Origin: Corbicula japonica
Lineage: Eukaryota > Mollusca > Bivalvia > Venerida > Cyrenidae
NCBI GenBank assembly: GCA_038501625.1
Contig: JAZAYU010000012.1
Coordinates: forward strand, 806,001 to 870,000
Direction of reading: 5' to 3'
DNA: 64,000 nt
The translations under genes and the position numbers were made by a program. Shown one piece after another: positions 52,301 to 58,713 of the stretch; within the stretch, counting starts at the first letter, position 1; each line of letters starts with the position of its first letter. Below the pieces are notes generated by a model, which had not been told where the DNA came from, searched no databases, and worked only from the letters and a program-made list of their open reading frames with translations.

Positions 52301-55300
52301 GAATATCATTTTCCTCGTTTCTAACCTCAAAAAACACAGTCCAAATCCTTCACAAAAAGATTGAACCTCAGCAGTTGTCGACTTATTTTAAAAGATAAGT
52401 CATTCAAAGTCAAATAGATTTCACGTGGTCGTTAAAATTTTCCGCTACGAGTATAATAGAGTTAACACTAAAAAATCAGTGTGTACACTTCGGTAACCCA
52501 AAGCTGAATGCCAACCCTGCGATATACAGCACGAATCTCTCGTGCGAAAACTGCCATCTAACGGTTACTTCATTACAAACAAGGGAAATTAATTTTCTTC
52601 TTATTCGTACCTCAAACGCAGAAAATTATATTATCGGGCACGGTATGTGACAAGTTTGGAAATTAGAATAATTTTAAAATTAAGATTTAATAATAAAGCA
52701 ATTGTTGCATTTCAGTTTCGGTCAATATGGTGATTTATCGACCTGACGAAGCAATATCGCCTCGGTCAATAACGATTTTTTAGGTCAATATCACAGCATA
52801 TTTCCCAGCTAATAAGTAAATAATTGTACAATAGATAATAGCCATATCCATTGGAGTATAGGAATAACTCTTTGCATTTAGATTTATTAGCTTATTTCTA
52901 ACCAAGAAATTACCAGTGAAGATCCAGATCAGATGGCTCTGTTGTGTTCTGTCATACATGGATAAAACATACATTGATATATTGAGTAAAGGGTTATTCT
53001 AAATAATATGTTTAATATATATTCTTTTCTGTCTCACAAATATCAGATTGAGATTACAGCGGAAGTCTTTCTGTGATTAAATCCTGCATCAAGATAAACA
53101 ATTTAATATAAGTTTGGACTGTATCAAAAATTTGGACCTAATGGACTTGGTGTCAATTTATCATGTTTGTTAATTCAGTTTGTAAGCTGTATTTCAAGTT
53201 CTTTTAAGTTTTCATTAAGTACAAAGAAGGGCATTGATTTTGGATCTTAATTTTATTGCATTTTCTAAATAGACACGTTTAACTTTAAAAATAAGTGTAT
53301 CCATTTTCAATCAAATTTATTTAAGATATTATCATACAGATGTATTTAATTTGTTTGCAAGAAAAGAACTTATGACAAGGGTTATTCATTAACTTTTCAC
53401 TCTAGATGTGCAGGTGTTATTGCCTGTTGGAACAGTGTAGATCCAGATCAGCCAGCACATCTGTACTATCTAATCTTTACTTTTCACTTCTTAGAAATAA
53501 ACGAGGCACGCCATGGGAAAAGGAACCTTCGGTCATATTTTGTGACATTTTAGTTGTTACTATATTGAGAATGAACTTACAACTATCTTTTAGTTTTTCA
53601 TAACTAAAAAGTGATTAGGTTACACATTTTGACAATAGAATGGTATTTTTGCCGCGAATGCATAATAAATATTATTACACCTCACGTGATTAGTTTACTA
53701 TATAGCGTAATGTGACGTCACAGGGAGATAATCGCTACTGTCACATATGCAACAGCATCATGTCACCCTCGCGTGGATCTAAAAATAAATATCTTGGAAA
53801 TCCGATTACAAATTAACTTCTACGCATGCGTTATTGACCAAGGGAGATAATCGCATTTTGATCATTATTTGTAGCCGCTTATTGAGCATTACTGATTTTG
53901 GACTTCCGGCGCTTGATTTTGTTCCCAAACGAAATTTGGTCATAGCCAAGATCTCTAAAAAAACAAATGTTCGGTGTAATAAAATAAATATCACATCCCA
54001 TTGGGGGAAACAGTACGAAATGTTAACCCTTGAGAAGGTAATGTCAACCTCGGCTAACGCCTCGGTTGACATTACTTCTCCCGGGTTAACATTTCGTACT
54101 GTTTCCCCCAATGGGATGTGATATTTATATAATGTCGTCTGCTCAACTTTATGACGTCATTTCAAGGATTGACGTCAATTGCCCGAAGGTACCTTTTCCC
54201 ATGGCGTGCCTCAAATAAACAAACTAATTAAAATAGTGAAGAGTGTAGATCCAGATCCAGATCTACACTGTTTACCGATGGATAACAGGCATATCCCATG
54301 GATTCTTGCATACCAGATCAGGTCATCCGGTGATTTCACCCGTGTAGGAAATTTCGATCCTACACCCCCCCGTGTAGAATGAGTCACGTGAGTGACGTCA
54401 TATATTCAATTTATTGACGTCATTTATAAAAAAGGTTAGCGTTAATGTCAATATTTCAGCATAAGGAAAATAAAAAAGTTTGTATACATACATAGAAATG
54501 TTATAGATAATAAAAGGTATGCAAGAAAAAGTATCTTGCATGAGACATTCGGTAAAGATAGAAAAATCTGTCACCTCGGGTGAACTGTTTTGGCGGGAAC
54601 TCGGCAGAGCCTCGTTCCCGCAAAACAGTTAACCCTCGGTGACAGATTTTTCCATCTTCACCTCACACTCATGCATGATACTTATAGTAAAGGGTTAAAA
54701 AAATATCAGGGTAAGATTTCCCACACACTTTCAAATTTTCAGATGTTAGATCAGTAAAATGAACTTGTTAGGACAGCAACAGGACCGATCATTTTTGACC
54801 TACAGAATCATTTTATTGCTCGTTGTGGTGTTTCTTACAGGTTTCCTCATAGATCACTGTGGTCGTAGATTGACAATCATTGCAAACTCTGTGGTGTTTC
54901 TTACAGGTTTCCTCATAGATCACTGTGGTCGTAGATCGACAATCATCACAAACTCTGTGGTGTTTCTTACAGGTTTCCTCATAGATCACTGTGGTCGTAG
55001 ATTGACAATCATTGCAAACTCTGTGGTTTTTCTTACCGGTTTCCTCATAGATCACTGTGGTCGTAGATTGACAATCATTGCAAACTCTGTGGTGTTTCTT
55101 ACAGGTTTCCTCATAGATCACTGTGGTCGTAGATTGACAATCATGGCAAACTCTGTGGTGTTTCTTACAGGTTTCATCATAGATCACTGTGGTCGTAGAT
55201 TGACAATCATTGCAAACTCTGTGGTGTTTCTTAATATCAGGGTAAGATTTCCCACACACTTTCAAATTTTCAGATGTTAGATCAGTAAAATGAACTTGTT

Positions 55301-58300
55301 AGGACAGCAACAGGACCGATCATTTTTGACCTACAGAATCATTTTATTGCTCGTTGTGGTGTTTCTTACAGGTTTCCTCATAGATCACTGTGGTCGTAGA
55401 TTGACAATTATTGCAAACTCTGTGGTGTTTCTTACAGGTTTCCTCATAGATCACTGTGGTCGTAGATTGACAATCATCACAAACTCTGTGGTGTTTCTTA
55501 CAGGTTTCCTCATAGATCACTGTGGTCGTAGATTGACAATCATTGCAAACTCTGTGGTTTTTCTTACCGGTTTCCTCATAGATCACTGTGGTCGTAGATT
55601 GACAATCATTGCAAACTCTGTGGTGTTTCTTACAGGTTTCCTCATAGATCACTGTGGTCGTAGATTGACAATCATGGCAAACTCTGTGGTGTTTCTTACA
55701 GGTTTCATCATAGATCACTGTGGTCGTAGATTGACAATCATTGCAAACTCTGTGGTGTTTCTTACAGGTTTCCTCATAGATCACTGTGGTCGTAGATTGA
55801 CAATCATTACAAACTCTGTGGTGTTTCTTAAAGGTTTCCTGATAGATCACTGTGGTCCTAGATTGACAATCATTGCAAACTCTATTGTTTCTTCCAGGTT
55901 TCCTCATAGATCACTGTGGTCGTAGATTGACAATCATTGCAAACTCTGTGGTGTTTCTCATCGGAGCGCTCATTCTGGGATTTGCACCAAACTTTGCAGT
56001 ACTGGTAAGATATTAGTTTATTATTTCTCTGATATATAGAGGAATATTTGTTTCTTTCAGCAAATATTGATTTTATTTCATGAGTGAACACCAGAAACTG
56101 TTATTTTAATTAGTTGCCATTCTTGGTGTTAACAAGTGAAATTTTTTAAAATCAATATTTCATGTGAAAAATCATATCAAAACTAATAATTAAATAATTA
56201 TTTTATGTTTTCTTGTCAAACTAATTGAGACATTGGAAATTGGGTAATAAGTACATGTAGTTCCACAAAAAGCAGTAAAAAAATGATATTCCAAAGTTTA
56301 AAAACAGCAAAAGTACAAATTTAACTGAGAATATACTTCACTAGGAAACATAAAATGAAATGTGTTTACTTGGTCTTAACAGACACATGTTTATCCAGCT
56401 TTTCTTTGTCCTTGGTCCATTTCTTCAGGTCAACAAATACATGTATTGATCTCATCAAGTTTATTATTGTATTACTGGGAATTCATTAACCCTTTCCTTC
56501 ATATATATGTGCATATTTACACATGTGCGACCAGTGTAGATCCAGATCAGTCAACACATCCATGCTGTCTGATCTGGATCTGCACTGGTCATGTTTTGGT
56601 CAGAAATAACCTAATGAATCAAAAAGCGAACAGGTTAGATCCTAATCAGACGGCACAGATGTGCCGGCTGATCTGGTTCTGAACTGTTCGCCCTCGCAAT
56701 ACAGGTGTATCTATGGAGGAAAGGATTAATAAATGTATTTGTTGTTTACTAATTGTCATGGAATTAGTGGGGATATTGATCCAGAAATTCAAACCACTGA
56801 AAAATAGAGAATTGAACCTTAATGTATTTTTGAAAATTAAAAACCATGAATTTAAGAACCCGGGAAAATGCTGTTAAACGATTTACTTCATAAAGGGTTT
56901 TTTGTGACCATGAATCTCTTAATCTACACTGGATCTTCACACTTAATAGTTGCTTCTTGGTCATAAATAACCTAATGGAGCTAAAAGCTAAGTGTAGATT
57001 TAGATTAGATGGCAAAAATGTGCTGGCTGACCTGTGCCCAAGGTTATAAAACTGAGCATGGAAACCAGTCTCAAATCTCAAGCATCTGATTGGCTGAAAT
57101 GGCAACTGGTCGCCATTTCAGCCAATCAGATGCTTGAGATTTGAGACTGGTTTCCAATCTCAGCTTTATAACCTTCAGGCCTGGGTCTGGATTGCAATTG
57201 TTCAATTAAGGAGGAGCATTCCATAGTGTTAGGTGTTAAATAGAACAGATAATACTGAAATCCAAAAATTGTATAACTCACAAATATAAGTGGATCTACA
57301 CTCTACAGTATATTACAAAGTAAACATATGTAAAATGTGAGTTGATATTTCAGGTTGTGGGCAGGTTGCTGGTTGATCCTACATAATATGTGTGTTGATA
57401 TTTCAGGTTGTGGGCAGGTTGCTGGTTGATCCTACATAATATGTGTGTTGATATTTCAGGTTGTGGGCAGGTTGCTGGTTGATCCTACATTATATGTGTG
57501 TTGATATTTCAGGTTGTGGGCAGGTTGCTGGTTGGGTTCGCTGTGTCAGTCTCCGCCACCGGAGAATGTATCTACATCTCAGAAATAGCTCCAGCGGTAT
57601 ATAACTCTTTGTTTCCCTCCATTCTTGGTCAACTACATCACTGAATCAAGTCAAGCCTATGCTTGCCAATTGTGAAACATTATCATAAATATGTTGTGCG
57701 GAATATTAAAATCATTTACCCCTAGGATGGCCACAACTAGCTCTTTCGCTCACATACCTTATGAAAAATGAGGATAAATCATTTTAAGATACATTACAAC
57801 ATCCAAGAGTTGTAGAGTAGTAACTAGCGACTGGTATTTGATTTATTTGCAAATAGAAATACTTTGTAAAAGCAATCAAAGAACAAAATAGCGTCAAAAT
57901 AACAAGTTCTTAAGAAAAACATTCATCATTGCTCACTGGGAAAAAGTTCTGGCTGGAACAATTTACGTGTTTAAAATATAAAACTATGTTTTCCGTGAAG
58001 CTTCATTATTATTACACAGCACAACATTCCCCGATTTCTGTAAAGTTTTTCTGTCTTATTAAGAAAACAATTATTGGTCATACTCACTTTTTGTAAACAA
58101 AACAACACTTTCACTCATTCTCGGAAGTGGCTTTGTTCATTTTGCTATGTTCTCTTTTTTGGTTGTGGAGCGAATGTTTACCAGTTGGGTATAATGTGCC
58201 TTAATAGAATAATACAGTCTGCACGAATATGTGATTTTCCATGTTTGCAAGAAAATTTGTCTACACAAAATTTACACTTTTGTCCATATATACACTAATG

Positions 58301-58676
58301 CATTTAACGCATATGCCACCAGTGTAGATCCAGATCAGCTGGCACATTTATGCCATCTGATCTGGATTTTCACTGGTTGCATCTTGGTCAGAAATAAACT
58401 AATGATTGAAAAAGCAAACAGTTTAGATCTTTACCAGATGGCATGGATGGGCTGGATTTTATTTATCTTAACTGTTTGCCCACACGATACAAGCCATATC
58501 GGTGGAGTTAAGTGTAAAATTATACCACAGTACTATTTTATGATTTCATGCAGCCTGTGTTTGTTGTTTCAGAGACAGCGTGGTTTGTTGGTGTCACTGA
58601 ATGAATTGGGGATCACACTGGGCCTCTTGCTGGCCTACCTTTGCAACTTCCTGTTCATCAGTGACCCCAGAGGATG
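40260..58676 (+). CDS. SLC2A10/12: SLC2A10/SLC2A12-like facilitated sugar transporter, 5' six exons, cut by window end
   Basis: Exons 40260-40356, 43823-44029, 46442-46558, 55898-56004, 57513-57596 and 58573-58676 join in frame into 238 residues plus two bases of a Trp codon. Residues 1-75 are an acidic, Ser/Gly-rich cytoplasmic tail, longer than in vertebrate GLUT10. TM1 ends LFGYDMGIISGA (95-106). LSCLDQE lies in loop 1. LLGGFLIDHCGRR (138-150) holds the TM2-TM3 GRR motif. VVGRLLVGFAVS (177-188) is TM4. SEIAPARQRG (199-208) is the family's E-x6-R loop before TM5. The C-terminal half (PESPR, QLTGQ, PETKG motifs) is absent and should lie downstream. Such class III proteins move hexoses across plasma or internal membranes; substrate here is unknown. 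Identity between GLUT10 and GLUT12 is mixed, so the symbol is provisional. Confidence 0.88.
40398..41280. repeat. GATCAG MITE pair interrupted by a hairpin-headed repeat
   Basis: TTAACCATTTACTCCATGGG starts a MITE at 40398 that breaks off at about 40436. MITE text resumes at 41050 (CTGGATCTGTACTTTCGCTT, GTAGATCTAAAGGAGAC, AGGCTGATCTGGATCTACAC). A further hairpin, GTAGATCCAGATCAGAC with GGCTGATCTGGATC, follows to 41273. Confidence 0.7.
40436..41058 (+). repeat. Hairpin-headed repeat (TATGTCTCCC type) nested in a MITE
   Basis: Head hairpin TATGTCTCCCGCCCTCTGGT then GGAGACATAATTG, GTCCGTCAGTCCGTC, then about four ~133-bp units with AATAACTCGAGTACCCTTTG, CATTCAAACTTCATAGGGTG and GGTCAAAGGTCAAGGTCACA. 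No reading frame. In transporter intron 1. Confidence 0.85.
41331..42511. mobile_element. DNA transposon relic with CAGTGGAGCTCC-type inverted ends (1.2 kb)
   Basis: CAGTGGAGCTCCGCTATATC at left and ATATTGGATCTCCACCG at right are imperfect inverted repeats, each followed inward by CGCG and GATCCGTGGACCCCGT or GGACCCCATGGACCGCG. The pattern resembles mollusc pogo/Tigger-like ends (from memory, moderate confidence). Inside, no transposase frame is kept. Confidence 0.6.
42909..43128. repeat. GATCAG MITE, diverged
   Basis: TTTACCCTTTACTCC at left, GGAGTAAATGGTTAA at right. The second hairpin is reduced. Confidence 0.75.
43431..43681. repeat. GGTACCTTCGG MITE, copy 1
   Basis: 251 bp with long inverted ends GGGGCACGTCACGGGAAAAG-GTACCTTCGG and its complement. 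Flanked by AAAT at 43427-43430 and 43682-43685. Internal ATGTCGTCTGCTCAA and TTTATGACGTCATTTCAA are shared by all four copies. Confidence 0.85.
43823..44029 (+). CDS. SLC2A10/12: SLC2A-like exon 2 (N-terminal tail and TM1)
   Basis: 207 bases, acceptor TGAAATTTTCAG, donor TGG|GTAAGT. Encodes a Ser-rich linker, then WAWFYVISASIMASLGGVLF and GYDM. The last ~36 coding bases and the donor are repeated about 23 times downstream. Confidence 0.9.
43994..45237 (+). repeat. 52-bp array of exon 2 end plus splice donor, about 23 copies
   Basis: Starting at the true exon 2 end, the unit CCTCACTGGGTGGTGTCCTC, TTTGGATATGATATGG, GTAAGTGCTGACTGGG recurs every 52 bp. Two units, near 44880 and 45020, are shortened to about 30 bp by loss of the middle. 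Each full unit carries the coding text for SLGGVLFGYDM and a GTAAGT donor; ATAT/ATTT and GGGT/AGGT variants are scattered. Most units keep a donor of full consensus. Confidence 0.95.
45238..45465. repeat. ~41-bp tandem repeat following the donor array
   Basis: GGGAATGGTGTTGTATGGGC plus CTCACTGGATGTTACCGTCT recurs about five times. It shares GGGCCTCACTGG with the 52-bp unit, so it probably evolved from it after loss of the donor part. Confidence 0.85.
45547..46200 (-). repeat. Fold-back repeat, inverted relative of the 54305 element, carrying a MITE
   Basis: GGAAAAATCTGTAACCAAGG and GACAGATTTTTCTATCTT form a fold-back (45574-45660), followed by GCAAGATACTTTTTCTTGCA, and at the far end ACATGGGGGTTGTAGGATC, TTTCCTACACAGGTGA and ATGACCTGATCTGGTA. 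All match 54305-54683 in reverse. A GGTACCTTCGG MITE (45833-46083) is inserted. Confidence 0.7.
45833..46083. repeat. GGTACCTTCGG MITE, copy 2
   Basis: 251 bp, ends GGGGCGCGCCGCGGGAAAAA and its near-complement, flanked by TTAT on both sides. Inserted in the fold-back repeat above, whose other copy lacks it. Confidence 0.85.
46240..46338. repeat. GATCAG MITE, right remnant
   Basis: GGATGTGATAGCTGGATCTAC, CCATGCAATAAAATGGTG and a terminal AAGGGTTAA. It lies about 100 bp before exon 3. Confidence 0.6.
46442..46558 (+). CDS. SLC2A10/12: SLC2A-like exon 3 (loop 1 and TM2)
   Basis: 117 bases, acceptor ATGTTTCAG, donor GTATGT. Encodes IISGAILQLRDVFCLSCLDQ, then ELVISAMLMGAVLGSLLGG. A MITE begins 53 bp after the donor. 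Confidence 0.93.
46612..46862. repeat. GGTACCTTCGG MITE, copy 3
   Basis: 251 bp, ends GAGGCACGCCACGGGAAATG and its near-complement ending GGCGTGCCTC. Flanked by AAAT on both sides. Confidence 0.85.
46965..47038. repeat. GATCAG MITE fragment
   Basis: GTAGATCCAGATCAGATGAC with GGCTGATCTAGATCTAC: one hairpin only. Confidence 0.6.
47040..47403. other. Flank of the split-repeat insertion with a 43-codon frame
   Basis: ATGGCGTCGACTGTTGGAGA at 47232 opens a short frame (MASTVGDRKVKLLLKALVED, then ITGFIYDIW) ending at TGGTAA. CGATATTGACTCATAGGCGG and ATATTGACCTGGGCG on this side resemble GGTCAATATGGTGATTTATC on the other side of the insertion (52720-52790). An older element may therefore have been split by it. 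Not assigned. Confidence 0.3.
47404..47515. repeat. Direct repeat B2 of the split-repeat element
   Basis: 112 bp beginning TTCCCTGATTACCATTTCG and ending GGGTATACCGAATGAA; partner at 47863-47974. Confidence 0.9.
47700..47863. repeat. Direct repeat A2 of the split-repeat element
   Basis: 164 bp beginning TAAAAAATCAGTGTGTACAC and ending CAGAAAATTATATT; partner at 52469-52632. No differences noticed by eye. Confidence 0.9.
47863..47974. repeat. Direct repeat B1 of the split-repeat element
   Basis: Partner of 47404-47515, same orientation, starting at the base where repeat A2 ends. Confidence 0.9.
49258..49880. repeat. ~60-70-bp minisatellite inside the split-repeat element
   Basis: About nine units with CCAGGCGATGCCGCC and TTTAGCGATGCCGCTC separated by AAAATACTACATAAATTATC-like text. 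Unit length varies through the AT spacer. On the minus strand the GC-rich parts read GGCGGCATCGCC. Function unknown. Confidence 0.85.
51725..51985 (-). pseudogene. gag-like zinc-knuckle fragment
   Basis: Open frame of 85 codons on the minus strand with FSGFAPGPCFACGENTHFRK NFP near residues 53-72. The CxxC-x4-H pattern matches a retroviral-type zinc knuckle, but the fourth ligand is replaced (Asn-Phe where Cys is expected). No capsid-like domain is recognised upstream. Position close to the A1 repeat fits a 5' gag in the split-repeat element. Weak on its own. Confidence 0.35.
52469..52632. repeat. Direct repeat A1 of the split-repeat element
   Basis: Partner of 47700-47863, same orientation, 4.77 kb away. 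Forms the outer right boundary; TCGGGCACGG follows. Confidence 0.9.
52846..52999. repeat. GATCAG MITE, diverged
   Basis: Linker GCTTATTTCTAACCAAGAAA, GAAGATCCAGATCAGATGGC, and a terminal GAGTAAAGGGTTA. Confidence 0.6.
53503..54212. repeat. GGTACCTTCGG MITE, copy 4, itself carrying an insertion
   Basis: Ends GAGGCACGCCATGGGAAAAG and its near-complement ending ATGGCGTGCCTC. Perfect 8-bp direct repeat AAATAAAC at 53495-53502 and 54213-54220. The other copies are 251 bp; here an extra ~460 bp (about 53668-54129), including a long palindrome, splits the interior. Confidence 0.85.
53985..54129. repeat. ~145-bp palindrome
   Basis: AATATCACATCCCATTGGGG-GAAACAGTACGAAATGTTAAC on the left is mirrored by GTTAACATTTCGTACTGTTTCCCCC on the right, with a short loop (CTCGGCTAACGCCTCGG). 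Arms are near-perfect over ~60 bp. Confidence 0.9.
54305..54683 (+). repeat. Fold-back repeat, inverted relative of 45547-46200
   Basis: CCAGATCAGGTCATCCGG, GTGTAGGAAATTTCGATCCT, then a hairpin from AAGTATCTTGCATGAG to CTCATGCATGATACTT. The inner arms are GAAAAATCTGTCACCTCGG and CCCTCGGTGACAGATTTTTC around GGCGGGAACTCGGCAG. Confidence 0.75.
54703..55897 (+). repeat. 66-bp array of exon 4 acceptor plus exon start, 14 decoy copies
   Basis: Unit TGGTGTTTCTTACAG then GTTTCCTCATAGATCACTGT and GGTCGTAGATTGACAATCAT recurs every 66 bp: six copies in 54830-55230 and eight more before the true exon at 55898. A 531-bp block containing a non-array segment (ATATCAGGGTAAGATTTCCC ... CAGAATCATTTTATTGC) plus the first copies is itself duplicated (54703-55233 and 55234-55764). 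Units stay open in all frames used, coding FLIDHCGRRLTIIANSVVFL on +. The last unit is 64 bp, shifting frame before exon 4. Confidence 0.95.
55898..56004 (+). CDS. SLC2A10/12: SLC2A-like exon 4 (GRR loop and TM3)
   Basis: 107 bases, acceptor TTGTTTCTTCCAG, donor GTAAGA. Encodes FLIDHCGRRLTIIANSVVFL, then IGALILGFAPNFAVL. Preceded by 14 decoy copies of its first ~56 bases plus acceptor. The final spacing of 64 rather than 66 bp makes this last acceptor the only one that reads in the correct frame. Confidence 0.92.
56486..56729. repeat. GATCAG MITE, reference copy for the family
   Basis: TTAA at both ends (56486-56489, 56726-56729), then CCCTTTCCTTCATATATATG and its complement-like right end GGTGTATCTATGGAGGAAAG. 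Inside are two modules, each a hairpin: GTAGATCCAGATCAG with CTGATCTGGATCTGCAC, and GATCCTAATCAGACGG with CGGCTGATCTGGTTC. A linker, TTGGTCAGAAATAACCTAAT, separates them. The whole is about 236 bp and roughly palindromic. About 28 full or partial copies occur in the window. TTAA targets and CCC ends fit piggyBac-mobilised MITEs (inference). Confidence 0.9.
56930..57035. repeat. GATCAG MITE remnant
   Basis: TTCTTGGTCATAAATAACCT-AATGGAGC and GTGCTGGCTGACCTG are the only recognisable parts. Confidence 0.45.
57040..57175. repeat. Near-perfect 136-bp palindrome (GAGACTGG fold-back MITE)
   Basis: Arms of about 64 bp: AAGGTTATAAAACTGAG-CATGGAAACCAGTCTC ... GGCTGAAATGGC and its complement, with AACTGGTC as loop. 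The central 44 bp per arm are perfectly complementary. Related diverged copies at 8780-8886 and 32738-32865. Confidence 0.9.
57354..57512 (+). repeat. Three decoy copies of the exon 5 acceptor and exon start (53-bp unit)
   Basis: Copies begin at 57354, 57407 and 57460; the true exon follows at 57513, all exactly 53 bp apart. Unit: GTTGATATTTCAG, GTTGTGGGCAGGTTGCTGGT, TGATCCTACATAATATGTGT. Only the first 22 exon bases are included, then TGATCC replaces GGTTCG, giving an in-frame stop. Copies are almost identical, so the event looks recent. Confidence 0.93.
57513..57596 (+). CDS. SLC2A10/12: SLC2A-like exon 5 (TM4)
   Basis: 28 codons, phase 0, acceptor TTGATATTTCAG, donor GTATAT. Encodes VVGRLLVGFAVSVSATGECI, then YISEIAPA. 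Preceded by three decoy copies of its acceptor and first 22 bases. Confidence 0.93.
58284..58518. repeat. GATCAG MITE
   Basis: CATATATACACTAATGC, first hairpin GATCCAGATCAGCTGGC with ATCTGATCTGGATTT, the linker, then a degraded second hairpin. Ends about 55 bp before exon 6. Confidence 0.75.
58573..58676 (+). CDS. SLC2A10/12: SLC2A-like exon 6 (loop 4-5 and TM5)
   Basis: Acceptor TTGTTGTTTCAG. Encodes RQRGLLVSLNELGITLGLLL, then AYLCNFLFISDPRG. The donor is placed at TG|GTCAGT so that the split codon can restore Trp, as in the family's GW motif; a weaker donor than the others. Intron sequence runs into a hairpin-headed repeat 38 bp later. Confidence 0.85.
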
Positions 58677-58713
58677 GTCAGTAGAACATTTCTTTGAGCA
58701 TATTTTTATGCCC

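Larger units (their letters stand above)
47404..52632 (-). mobile_element. Split-direct-repeat element, candidate PAT/Ngaro-like tyrosine-recombinase retroelement, decayed or non-autonomous
   Basis: Two different direct repeats are arranged as A1 (52632-52469), interior, B1 (47974-47863), A2 (47863-47700), spacer of 184 bp, B2 (47515-47404), read on the minus strand. A is 164 bp and B is 112 bp; both pairs look near-identical, and B1 abuts A2. This order matches the split direct repeats of PAT/Ngaro-type DIRS retroelements. Near the A1 side the minus strand encodes GPCFACGENTHFRKNFP, a zinc-knuckle-like CxxCx4H lacking its last Cys, as in gag proteins. No reverse transcriptase or recombinase frame was recognised. 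Near-identity of the repeats suggests a fairly recent insertion despite the missing ORFs, hence probably non-autonomous. Confidence 0.6.
53393..54300. repeat. GATCAG MITE split by a GGTACCTTCGG MITE
   Basis: Left half 53393-53494 (TTTTCACTCTAGATGTG, GTAGATCCAGATCAGCC) and right half 54221-54300 (GTAGATCCAGATCCAG, ATCTACACTGTTTACC, CATATCCCATGG) flank the insertion at 53503-54212. Confidence 0.65.

Noticed and set aside
47700..52632. Ordinary LTR retrotransposon with 164-bp LTRs
   Set aside because: The second repeat pair (B) interleaves with the first, and no TG..CA ends, primer-binding site or polypurine tract were seen; a split-direct-repeat layout fits better.
54813..55907. Minus-strand frames rich in Cys and Thr (repeating CNDCQSTTTVIYEETCKK)
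   Set aside because: Antisense shadow of the same array; openness follows from the unit length and no family is matched.
55290..55925. 211-codon + strand frame (and 54759-55280) that looks like a repetitive membrane protein
   Set aside because: It is the 66-bp decoy array of SLC2A exon 4, whose unit length is a multiple of three. It has acceptor sequences inside every unit and its frame does not match the true exon at the last junction.
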